Below are positions 1-5,965 of a DNA stretch of 14,144 bases, piece after piece. The notes below the pieces were generated by a model. It saw only the letters and a program-made list of their open reading frames with translations, was not told where the DNA came from and did no database searches. Origin of the DNA: JBOGED01 sp050743625. GTDB taxonomy: Bacteria; Actinomycetota; Nitriliruptoria; Euzebyales; Egibacteraceae. The position numbers were made by a program, and so were the translations under genes. The stretch covers positions 1-14,144 of the forward strand of contig JBOGED010000552.1 of NCBI GenBank assembly GCA_050743625.1, read 5' to 3'. The stretch's first letter is position 1; each line of letters opens with the position of its first letter.

Positions 1-1
1 C

Positions 2-160
2 CACTGGTCGGCGCTCCGGATCGTCGCCGGTCGCGCGCGTGTCACGCCCGCCGGCGCGGCCTTGCGACGCCGGGCGCGAGCGTTGGCCGCGGACCAGGAG
101 CTGCTCCTCGAAGACCTCGCCGACGAGGTCGCGGCGCTGGAGGGGGCGGGGTCGCGATGA
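2..160 (+). CDS. C-terminal end of an unidentified protein (5' partial)
   Basis: An open frame enters from the left edge and stops at TGA 158-160, overlapping the next start as ATGA. About 52 residues are visible. They include the stretch RVTPAGAALRRRA, followed by an acidic, probably helical tail (DQELLLEDLADEVAALEG). The 'VTPAG-ALRRRA' stretch resembles the wing and last helix of winged-helix proteins, and also the C-termini of some HemN-like radical SAM enzymes. Neither assignment is secure from so short a piece. The overlap with the aminotransferase gene says it is the upstream member of the same translationally coupled operon. I do not recognise the gene. Confidence 0.6.
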   Translation, partial: HWSALRIVAGRARVTPAGAALRRRARALAADQELLLEDLADEVAALEGAGSR

Positions 161-1491
161 CGAGCGCGCGCCGCACCACGCCGAAGCTGGCGATGCTCGG
201 CGGTCCCCGCACGGTGCCGCGCGATGTCCCCGTGCCCCGCTGGCCGGTGGTCACCGAGGGCGACCGCCAGGCCGTCCAACGGGTGCTGGATAGTGGCAGG
301 TTCACCTCGGCCTCGTCGGGTGAGAGAGAGATCACCGGCCTGGAGCATGCGTGGGCGCGGCGCACCGGCACCCGCCATTGCGCGGCGGTGAGCAACGGGA
401 CGACCGCCCTGTCTCTCGCGCTCGCCGCGTGCGGGGTGGCGGCGGGCGACGAGGTGGTGGTACCGGCGCTGAGCTTCGTCGCGACCGCCCTGGCGCCACT
501 CCACCTGGGGGCGATCCCGGTCTTCGTCGACATCGACCCCGCCACGTTCAACCTCGACCCGGCAGGGCTGGAGGCGGCCGTCACATCCCGCACCCGGGCG
601 GTGGTGCCGGTGCACCTGCACGGGCTGCCCGCGGACATGGACGAGATCCGGGCGGTCGCCGACCGCCACGACCTCGTCGTCGTCGAGGATGCGGCGCAGG
701 CGCACGGCGTGCGCTACCAGGGCCGACCGGTTGGCTCTCTGGGTCATGCCGGCGCCTTCAGCCTCAACGTGTCGAAGAACCTCCCAACCTGCGGGGAGGG
801 CGGCCTGGTCACGACCGACGACGCGAGCGTCCACGATCGCGTGACGACGATGCGCCAGTTCGGCGAGCGCATCCCCGACCGTGGCGAGCGCGCGTACGTG
901 TCCGAGACGCTCGGCTGGAACGCCAAGATCAGCGCCGTCCAGGCCGCGTTCACCCGCAGCCAGCTGGCACGGTTCGACGACGATCAGCGGCGGCGGGAGC
1001 GCAACGTCCAGCGGTTCCTGCGGCGGCTGACCCCGCTCGCCGGCCTCGCCGTCCCGGTTGGCCGCCCCGACCGTGGCCACGGTTGGCACATCCTGCGGTT
1101 TCGCGTCGACCCCGCGCCGTTTGGCGCGTTGACCCGGTCGGCGGCCGCGCTGCGGGCCGTGATCTGCCGAGCGCTCAAGGCGGAGGGTGTGCCGGTGTCG
1201 CGGTACCAGGTTGTGCCGCTGCCGTGCCAGCCGATCTTCACCCGTGGGAGCGCGGCGGCCGGCTGGCGGTCGGCGCCATGCCGGGTGACGGATATCGCGA
1301 CCGCGGCGGCGGTGGTCGAGGACTCGTTCACGATCCAGCGGGCGCACCTCAACCCGGCCGCCGGTCCCGTGCTGGACCGCTACGCGGACGCCTTCGAGAA
1401 GGTGTGGGACGAGCGCGATGTGATCTCCCGAATGGCTGAGGCGCGGGCAACGGCCGGTGCGGACACCACGACACGACAGGACAGGTCATGA
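157..1491 (+). CDS. DegT/DnrJ/EryC1/StrS-family PLP aminotransferase
   Basis: This 444-residue protein is a fold-type I PLP enzyme of the family that transaminates keto-sugars, aminocyclitol precursors or AHBA-type intermediates. Visible marks are SNGTTALSLAL near residue 80 (phosphate binding), VVVEDAAQAHG with the pyridine-nitrogen aspartate at about D178, and SLNVSKNLPTCGEGG with the Schiff-base lysine at K207. Length is slightly above the usual 370-420. The start is ATG 157, overlapping the previous stop; its own stop overlaps the SDR start as ATGA (1488-1491). Pairing with a dehydrogenase suggests oxidation of an alcohol to a ketone followed by transamination, as in aminosugar or aminocyclitol routes. 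That is inference; the substrate cannot be read from the sequence. Confidence 0.93.
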   Translation: MTSARRTTPKLAMLGGPRTVPRDVPVPRWPVVTEGDRQAVQRVLDSGRFTSASSGEREITGLEHAWARRTGTRHCAAVSNGTTALSLALAACGVAAGDEVVVPALSFVATALAPLHLGAIPVFVDIDPATFNLDPAGLEAAVTSRTRAVVPVHLHGLPADMDEIRAVADRHDLVVVEDAAQAHGVRYQGRPVGSLGHAGAFSLNVSKNLPTCGEGGLVTTDDASVHDRVTTMRQFGERIPDRGERAYVSETLGWNAKISAVQAAFTRSQLARFDDDQRRRERNVQRFLRRLTPLAGLAVPVGRPDRGHGWHILRFRVDPAPFGALTRSAAALRAVICRALKAEGVPVSRYQVVPLPCQPIFTRGSAAAGWRSAPCRVTDIATAAAVVEDSFTIQRAHLNPAAGPVLDRYADAFEKVWDERDVISRMAEARATAGADTTTRQDRS

Positions 1492-2261
1492 GCACACCGC
1501 TGCGCGGCCGGACCGCGGTCGTCACTGGAGCGGGCGGGGGAATCGGGCGAGGCGTCGCGCTCGCCTTCGCCGAGGCTGGTAGCGCCGTGGTCGTGGCCGA
1601 CATCGACGAGCGCGCCGCGACGGCGACCGCTGAGACGATCGGCGCCGCGGGCGGGACGGCGGTGTCAGTCGGGGTCGACGTCGCCGACGAGGGTTCCGTC
1701 GCGGCGGCGTTCGCCCAGGCCCGAGCGAGAGCCGGAGCCATCGACACGCTGGTCAACGTGGCCGGGGTATGGGCCGGCGGCTCGGTGACCGAGATCTCGG
1801 TCACCGACTGGGATCGCACCATGGCCGTCAACACCCGCGGCCCGTTCCTGTGCGCTCGGGCGGTCCTGCCCGAGATGGTCCAGCGCCGGGTCGGCGTCAT
1901 CGTGAACATCGCCTCGACGGCGGCGTTCAAGGGCACCCGCCGCGCCGGCGCCTACAACGCATCGAAGGCCGCGCTGATCGGGCTCACCAAGAACCTCGCG
2001 CTCGACTACGCCGAGTACGGCATCCGCGCCGTCGCCATAGGGCCGGGCCTGATCGGCGGAACGGACATGGAGCGGCAGCTCCGGCGTTTCCGCGGAGACA
2101 CCGACGACTACGAGAGGTTCGCGGTGAGCATGCATCCACTGGGCCGGCTCGGCACACCCGAGGACGTCGCGGGCGCGGCGGTGTTCCTCGCCTCCGACCA
2201 GGCCAGCTGGATGACCGGAAGCTGCCTGCTGGTCGACGGCGGCACGATGACTGGTTTCTAG
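1488..2261 (+). CDS. Short-chain dehydrogenase/reductase (classical SDR)
   Basis: This is a 257-residue cytosolic NAD(P)-dependent oxidoreductase of normal length for classical SDRs. The cofactor loop TGAGGGIG lies at residues 13-20 and NVAG at 90-93. The catalytic set is N115, S143, Y156 and K160 (YNASK). Asp38 at the end of the second strand favours NAD(H) over NADP(H) by the family rule. The C-terminal block SCLLVDGG is typical of FabG-like members. The start ATG 1488 overlaps the aminotransferase stop. Substrate is unknown, but the position between an aminotransferase and an E1-like enzyme suggests it supplies or uses a keto intermediate of the same pathway. Confidence 0.93.
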   Translation: MSTPLRGRTAVVTGAGGGIGRGVALAFAEAGSAVVVADIDERAATATAETIGAAGGTAVSVGVDVADEGSVAAAFAQARARAGAIDTLVNVAGVWAGGSVTEISVTDWDRTMAVNTRGPFLCARAVLPEMVQRRVGVIVNIASTAAFKGTRRAGAYNASKAALIGLTKNLALDYAEYGIRAVAIGPGLIGGTDMERQLRRFRGDTDDYERFAVSMHPLGRLGTPEDVAGAAVFLASDQASWMTGSCLLVDGGTMTGF

Positions 2262-2290
2262 CGTTTCCCACCTCACAAAGGAGCGAGCAG

Positions 2291-3130
2291 ATGAGCTTTG
2301 ACTACTACGCGGCGTTCGATCGGCACATCGGCCTTCTCACCCGGGACGAGATGGAGCGCGTGCGCACCTTCCACATCGGCATCGCCGGTCAGGGGGGTGT
2401 GGGGGGCAACTACCTGCTGGCGCTGACCCGCATGGGCTTCGAGCACTTCACCATCCTCGACCATGACGCCTTCGACGAGTCGAACCTCAACCGTCAGGTC
2501 GGCGCCACGGCGCAGACGCTGGGCCGCCGCAAGGTCGAGGTCGGAGAGGAGATGGCGGCAAGCATCAATCCCAACGTGAAGGTCCGCTCCGTGGCCGAGC
2601 CGTTCGGCCCGGCGACGGTCGACCTGTTCTTCGACGGCATCGACTTCGCCATCAACGCGATCGACTACCTCTCGGCGCCGGTCTACGGGCTGCTGCACGA
2701 CACGGCCCGGGCGCGGGGCCTCTACTCGCTGACGGTCTCGCCGTTCGGCTTCGGCGCGTCGATGACGGTCTTCGGCCCACAGACACCCAGCTTCGCCGAC
2801 TGCGTCGGGGTGCGGCCGGAGGATGACGAGGTCACGACGATCAGGAAGTTCTGGGCGGCGGTGACCCCCGCGCGCTTGCCTCAGGCGTACCTCCCCCCGG
2901 GGGCGCTGACCCCCGAGCCCCCGAAGGAGCGCATCAGGATCTCCTCGCTGGCCCCGTGCATCTACCTGGCCACGGCGCTGGCGTCGACCGAAGTGCTCGT
3001 GACGCTGCTCGGCAAGCGCCCACCGATCCTGGCGCCCAACGTCCTACAGATCGACCTGCTGTCGCGCGCGATGGCGGTCACCTCGATGGACGTGCCCGCG
3101 GCGCTGGCCGACGCCGCGCGCGAGGCCTGA
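2291..3130 (+). CDS. ThiF/MoeB/TcdA-type E1-like adenylyltransferase
   Basis: This 279-residue protein has an E1-like ATP-binding fold that activates a carboxylate as acyl-adenylate. Visible marks are the Rossmann loop GQGGVGG (33-39), the acidic strand end LDHD (D57, D59), NLNRQ (65-69) with the ATP-contacting Arg, K81, and NAID with D125 where the metal/ATP aspartate sits. The two CxxC zinc pairs of MoeB and ThiF are absent, as in TcdA-like or biosynthetic E1 homologues. Only a few cysteines remain (SFADC near 170, LAPC near 235). The start is chosen at ATG 2291, 7 nt after AAAGGAG (2277-2283); the open frame extends far upstream, but that part is a shadow of the SDR gene. This is the only junction in the cassette without an overlap. 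The carboxylate activated is unknown. Confidence 0.9.
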   Translation: MSFDYYAAFDRHIGLLTRDEMERVRTFHIGIAGQGGVGGNYLLALTRMGFEHFTILDHDAFDESNLNRQVGATAQTLGRRKVEVGEEMAASINPNVKVRSVAEPFGPATVDLFFDGIDFAINAIDYLSAPVYGLLHDTARARGLYSLTVSPFGFGASMTVFGPQTPSFADCVGVRPEDDEVTTIRKFWAAVTPARLPQAYLPPGALTPEPPKERIRISSLAPCIYLATALASTEVLVTLLGKRPPILAPNVLQIDLLSRAMAVTSMDVPAALADAAREA

Positions 3131-4023
3131 TGCGCGCGAGTGAGTGCGTCGTCGTCGGTCCGCTGCGCGTGCCGGAGCGAGATCGGCCGGCGGTGGCGGC
3201 GCGGGTCGCCGCGCTCAGCCGGGCGTCTCATGTGTATGTCGACCCGCTCCCGGGGCTGCCGATCTCCGACGGCGCGGTCGAGCGGGCCGACACGGTCGAG
3301 CAAGAGCTGCGGGCGGGGACCATGGTGTGCCTCGCGCGGCACACCAGCGGGGTGGACGTCGGCGTGCTCCGCGTCGTCGCCCACAGCCCCCAGGAGTGGG
3401 AGCTGAGACGCTTGTCGATACAACCCGAGTGGGCGGGGCAAGGACTGGGCCGCCGGCTCATGGACCGGGCGGAGGAGGTGGCGGCCCACCGCAATGTGAG
3501 GTCGCTGTTCTTCGACGCTGTGGTCGAGCGCGGCAAGCCGCAGATCTGGGCCCGGCGCGGCTATCGAGTGGTGAGCCGCTGGCCGAGCGAGGAGCGGCCC
3601 CTCACCGAGGTCACCATGGCGCGTGACGCGGCTGCGCCCCGCGACCCGCTCGCCTACCCCTGGGAGGGTGACGACGCGCTCCCGGCGAGCGGCGCGCTCG
3701 TCACCTGGTGGCTCGCCGGCGAGGTCCTTCTCGCGACCGCCGGCCCTATCAGACAGGGCGTCTTGCGGGACGTCCGCGGCCACGCGGAGCAGCGAGGCGT
3801 CGCCGCCGGGCGCTTCGCCGGCGCGGACGTGTGGCCGGAGGCGAGCCATGCCGACCTCGAGACACTCCGAGCCGTGCTCGGCGGGGACGACGCGTTACGC
3901 CAGGGTGACGCGCTCGTGTTCCGGCGCTCGCTCGCCGAGGTCCCCGCCTACCTCATGCCTCGCTCCGTGGAGCCCGGGCTGCGCGCCCTGTGGCGCTTCC
4001 CGTCCGGCATCGCCGTCCCGTGA
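3130..4023 (+). CDS. GNAT-family N-acetyltransferase with an unassigned C-terminal half
   Basis: This is a 297-residue protein. The N-terminal part (about 1-165) is a GNAT fold. Motif A reads LRRLSIQPEWAGQGLGRRLM, with the acetyl-CoA pyrophosphate loop Q104-G-L-G, and is followed by the strand SLFFDAVV and IWARRGYRVVSRW, a standard GNAT ending. Residues from about 170 to 297 (WWLAGEVLLATAGP...GDALVFRRSLAEV) form a second part I do not recognise. The start ATG 3130 overlaps the ThiF TGA by one base (TGATG), so translation is coupled. It would acetylate an amine, perhaps one made by the aminotransferase, but this is inference from position. A fusion with a substrate-binding domain is possible. 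Confidence 0.85.
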   Translation: MRASECVVVGPLRVPERDRPAVAARVAALSRASHVYVDPLPGLPISDGAVERADTVEQELRAGTMVCLARHTSGVDVGVLRVVAHSPQEWELRRLSIQPEWAGQGLGRRLMDRAEEVAAHRNVRSLFFDAVVERGKPQIWARRGYRVVSRWPSEERPLTEVTMARDAAAPRDPLAYPWEGDDALPASGALVTWWLAGEVLLATAGPIRQGVLRDVRGHAEQRGVAAGRFAGADVWPEASHADLETLRAVLGGDDALRQGDALVFRRSLAEVPAYLMPRSVEPGLRALWRFPSGIAVP

Positions 4024-4775
4024 GGAGGTCCACCGAGCGGGTCTCGCGACGCGCGGGGCCGCCGCGCATTCTCGCGTTGTGGAGCGCGCCACGCTGCCGA
4101 TCGACCGCGTTCTTCCGGATGATGGCGCAGCGAGGGGACTTCCACGTCCTCCACGAGCCGTTCTCTTACCTCATGGAGTTCGGGGCCACGACCGTCGACG
4201 GCGCGACGGTGAGATCCGAGCGAGAGCTGGCGGGCGCGATACGGGAGCTGTCGACACGGGCTCCGGTCTTCTTCAAGGACACCACCGACTCGCGCTACCC
4301 CGGGTTGCTGGCCGACACGGCGTTCCTCCGCGACGACGCCACCCACGCGTTCATGATCCGGCACCCACGAGAGACGATCCGGTCGTACTATGCGCTGAAC
4401 CCGGCGGTACGAAACGACCAGATCGGCTTCGCCCACCTGTACGAGATCTTCGCCGCCGTCGCCGACCTGGTGGGCGATTACCCGGTTGTCCTCGACGCCC
4501 AGGACCTTGTCCGCGATCCCGAGCGCGCGGTCGAGGCCTTCTGCGCGCGGGTGTCAATCCCTTACCAGCCGGAGGCGCTGTCCTGGGAGCCAGGCGCCCG
4601 CGACGAATGGCTGCCGTCCGCTCGCTGGCACGTCGACGCCAGCCAGAGCCGCGGCTTCGCGGCTCTGGCGAACGGCTACGACGCCGACGCGGACGCGGTT
4701 CCGACCCTCATGGCCTACCTCCGCCATCACCTGCCCTATTACGAGCGGTTACGCGCCCACAAGATGCGGGTGTGA
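4020..4775 (+). CDS. Sulfotransferase-family protein (PAPS-dependent type)
   Basis: From GTG 4020 this encodes 251 residues. The N-terminal segment ILALWSAPRCRSTAFFRMM (17-35) matches the 5'-phosphosulfate-binding loop of sulfotransferases. MIRHPRETIRSYY (112-124) matches the 3'-phosphate-binding segment, with R114 and S122 in the expected spacing. FKDTTDS near residue 85 is also seen in small bacterial members. GTG 4020 was chosen because it forms a GTGA overlap with the GNAT stop, like the other junctions; ATG 3990 is in frame but would overlap by 34 nt. It has no clear Shine-Dalgarno site, which fits translational coupling. It likely decorates the cassette's product. The acceptor is unknown, and some homologues in this family have no proven sulfotransferase activity. 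Confidence 0.8.
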   Translation: MRRSTERVSRRAGPPRILALWSAPRCRSTAFFRMMAQRGDFHVLHEPFSYLMEFGATTVDGATVRSERELAGAIRELSTRAPVFFKDTTDSRYPGLLADTAFLRDDATHAFMIRHPRETIRSYYALNPAVRNDQIGFAHLYEIFAAVADLVGDYPVVLDAQDLVRDPERAVEAFCARVSIPYQPEALSWEPGARDEWLPSARWHVDASQSRGFAALANGYDADADAVPTLMAYLRHHLPYYERLRAHKMRV

Positions 4776-4811
4776 GCCGCCGGTCACCGTGACCCCCCAC
4801 CAGGCGGCTCG
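4773..4811 (+). terminator. Branched hairpin at the end of the biosynthetic cassette
   Basis: GAGCCGCC (4774-4781) pairs with GGCGGCTC (4803-4810). The loop between them contains a second perfect palindrome, GGTCAC-C-GTGACC (4782-4794). The outer stem begins inside the sulfotransferase stop codon. There is no following T-run, so this is not a textbook intrinsic terminator, but actinobacteria often use such T-less hairpins. It sits where the coupled cassette ends and an unrelated gene begins. Confidence 0.5.
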
Positions 4812-4859
4812 TGAGCGGGGTACATTCGGTCTGGGTTGGAGGGAGGTGCGTGGGAAGCG

Positions 4860-5240
4860 ATGAAAGCGAGCAGGTGGCGGCGAGCGGGGTGGCCGCTGAT
4901 CGTGGGCGGGCTGGCTGCGGCCTTCCTGGCGCGAGCGTGGTCGGCGGACGGCACGGAGCTGAGCCGGATCGCGGCCTGGGCGGATATCTTGGCCATGCTG
5001 CTGGCCGTGGGAGGCCTCGTGTTGGTGGTCGCGGACAAGCGGCGGGCACGCCACGAGATCACCCCCGAGTCCCTCATGGCGACCGTCGACCGTCTTGCCT
5101 CCGACGTCCTGCGGGTGGAGGCGAAGCAGCGGGCGCAACTGCTGGGAACCGACGCGCCGTCCGCTCGCAGCTCGATGGCCACGGCTCGACACCCTCAACC
5201 TGACCTACCACTTTCCTCCGGATTCGAAGGAAAGTGGTAG
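4860..5240 (+). CDS. N-terminal membrane part of a broken NACHT NTPase gene
   Basis: From ATG 4860 (GGAGGGAGG at 4838-4846 upstream) the frame encodes a basic start, then two hydrophobic helices (about residues 9-25, WPLIVGGLAAAFLARAW, and 40-57, ILAMLLAVGGLVLVVADK). A linker with a helix (TVDRLASDVLRVEAKQRAQLLGTDA) follows. This layout matches the region before the NTPase domain of actinobacterial membrane NACHT proteins. After about residue 97 the reading leaves that family. It runs through a 35-bp copy of a neighbouring gene and into a palindrome that carries the TAG stop. The NTPase part follows in another frame (5234-5965). I read this as the 5' half of one disrupted gene. A free 126-residue two-helix membrane protein is the alternative. 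Confidence 0.55.
   Translation: MKASRWRRAGWPLIVGGLAAAFLARAWSADGTELSRIAAWADILAMLLAVGGLVLVVADKRRARHEITPESLMATVDRLASDVLRVEAKQRAQLLGTDAPSARSSMATARHPQPDLPLSSGFEGKW
5155..5189 (+). repeat. 35-bp partial copy of the downstream cobalamin-binding gene
   Basis: Bases 5155-5189 match 6138-6172 at 33 of 35 positions by eye (differences at 5176 and 5179). Read in the appropriate frame both encode AVRSQLDGHGS. In the downstream gene this is residues about 60-70 of an intact protein; here it is out of frame with the NACHT N-terminal part and lies directly before the first palindrome. It is a direct repeat spanning 983 bp and looks like a patch copied during a repair or rearrangement event. Confidence 0.8.
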
Positions 5241-5244
5241 GTCA
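5201..5244. repeat. Palindrome A, copy 1 of a bipartite palindrome element
   Basis: A perfect 17-bp inverted repeat: TGACCTACCACTTTCCT (5201-5217) and its reverse complement (5228-5244), separated by 10 nt. Part of that loop can extend the stem. The inner arm TTTCCT and the GGAT-type centre are shared with the palindromes at 5275-5294 and 13929-13964; the outer arm differs. It closes the first NACHT fragment (the stop codon lies in the right arm). Confidence 0.85.
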
Positions 5245-5965
5245 AGCTCGACAGCGAGCGCCTAAGCTGCAGTTTTCCTCCGGATCCGGAGGAATCCTGT
5301 ATCCGACGCCGCTTCGTGGTGCTCTAGTGGAGGGGTGCGTGGGGCCCGACGCGCCGAGCGTGAAGGCGGCGATTGTCGCGTTCCAGGATGCGGGCGGGAC
5401 GCCAGCCGGTGACCTGAGCACGGTCATGGGCTACTACCAAGGTTTGCGCCCGGCCCGGATGGTCGTTCTCGGCGCGGCTGGGTCAGGCAAGACGGTGCTG
5501 CTGTTGGAGCAGCGCAAGACCATCGCCTCCGCGGAGGCGTGGGCGGGGGTCGCGGTGCCGGTGCGGTTCAGCTTGGCCGCCTGGAGCACCGACGAGCCGT
5601 TCGAGGAGTGGCTGGCCGCGCAGCTCTCCCAGCGGTTCGGGCTGGGGTTAGACCTGGCGGCGCGGTTGGTGAGCGACCGGCTGGTGCTCCCGCTGTTGGA
5701 CGGTCTGGACGAGATGGACCCTGACGACGCCGACCCGGCACGGGCCGAGGCGGCCGTCCGGCAGCTCAACGCCTATCTGCAGGGCCGCGAGTTGGGTGCG
5801 GTGCTGCTTGCCGCCTGTCAACGGCGGCTTCCGCTGGGATTCGGGTCGTTCTTGGACTGGGGCCAGCGGGCTGGGCTGCTGCGGGTGTCCGGGATCGCCT
5901 ACCAGTTCCGGCACCGTGAGCTGCAGGCCTGGCTCACGTCGCCCGCCACGGCGGGTGTTCGATGA
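5234..5965 (+). CDS. Truncated NACHT-type NTPase (internally deleted remnant)
   Basis: The open frame begins at GTG 5234 inside palindrome A and encodes 243 residues. GTG 5339, just after GGAGGGG, is a more natural start and gives 208. Sequence before the Walker motif (GDLSTVMGYYQGLRPARMVVLG) is typical of actinobacterial NACHT proteins. Walker A is GAAGSGKT and Walker B is LPLLDGLDEMD. After NAYLQGRELGAVLLAACQRR the protein jumps directly to LPLGFGSFLDWGQRAGLL and GIAYQFRHRELQAWL, which is the extreme C-terminus of full-length family members. The winged-helix and membrane middle (several hundred residues in relatives) is missing. Its TGA overlaps the next ATG. It may still make protein, but I regard it as a decaying gene. 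Confidence 0.7.
   Translation: MVGQARQRAPKLQFSSGSGGILYPTPLRGALVEGCVGPDAPSVKAAIVAFQDAGGTPAGDLSTVMGYYQGLRPARMVVLGAAGSGKTVLLLEQRKTIASAEAWAGVAVPVRFSLAAWSTDEPFEEWLAAQLSQRFGLGLDLAARLVSDRLVLPLLDGLDEMDPDDADPARAEAAVRQLNAYLQGRELGAVLLAACQRRLPLGFGSFLDWGQRAGLLRVSGIAYQFRHRELQAWLTSPATAGVR
5266..5302. repeat. Palindrome B, copy 1 of the bipartite element
   Basis: The core TTCCTCCGGATCCGGAGGAA (5275-5294) is a perfect 20-bp palindrome. Outside it, CTGCAG on the left and CTG on the right pair imperfectly. It follows palindrome A after about 30 nt, the same order and spacing as at 13929-14025, and lies upstream of or inside the start of the truncated NACHT reading frame. Confidence 0.8.

Noticed and set aside
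351..1439. 362-codon plus-strand open frame
   Set aside because: It is in another frame of the aminotransferase gene and has an Arg/Gly/Pro-rich composition without motifs.
1769..2290. Upstream extension of the ThiF reading frame
   Set aside because: It overlaps the SDR gene in another frame. ATG 2291 has an AAAGGAG site and starts the recognisable domain.
4811..4860. TACATT at 4821-4826 as a -10 for the NACHT gene
   Set aside because: The hexamer is at a suitable distance from ATG 4860, but no -35 element is visible at 16-19 nt upstream, so I do not list a promoter.
5201..5302. Palindromes as a CRISPR array or attachment site
   Set aside because: There are only two dissimilar-armed palindromes with no regular repeat-spacer pattern, and no integrase or Cas gene is present.
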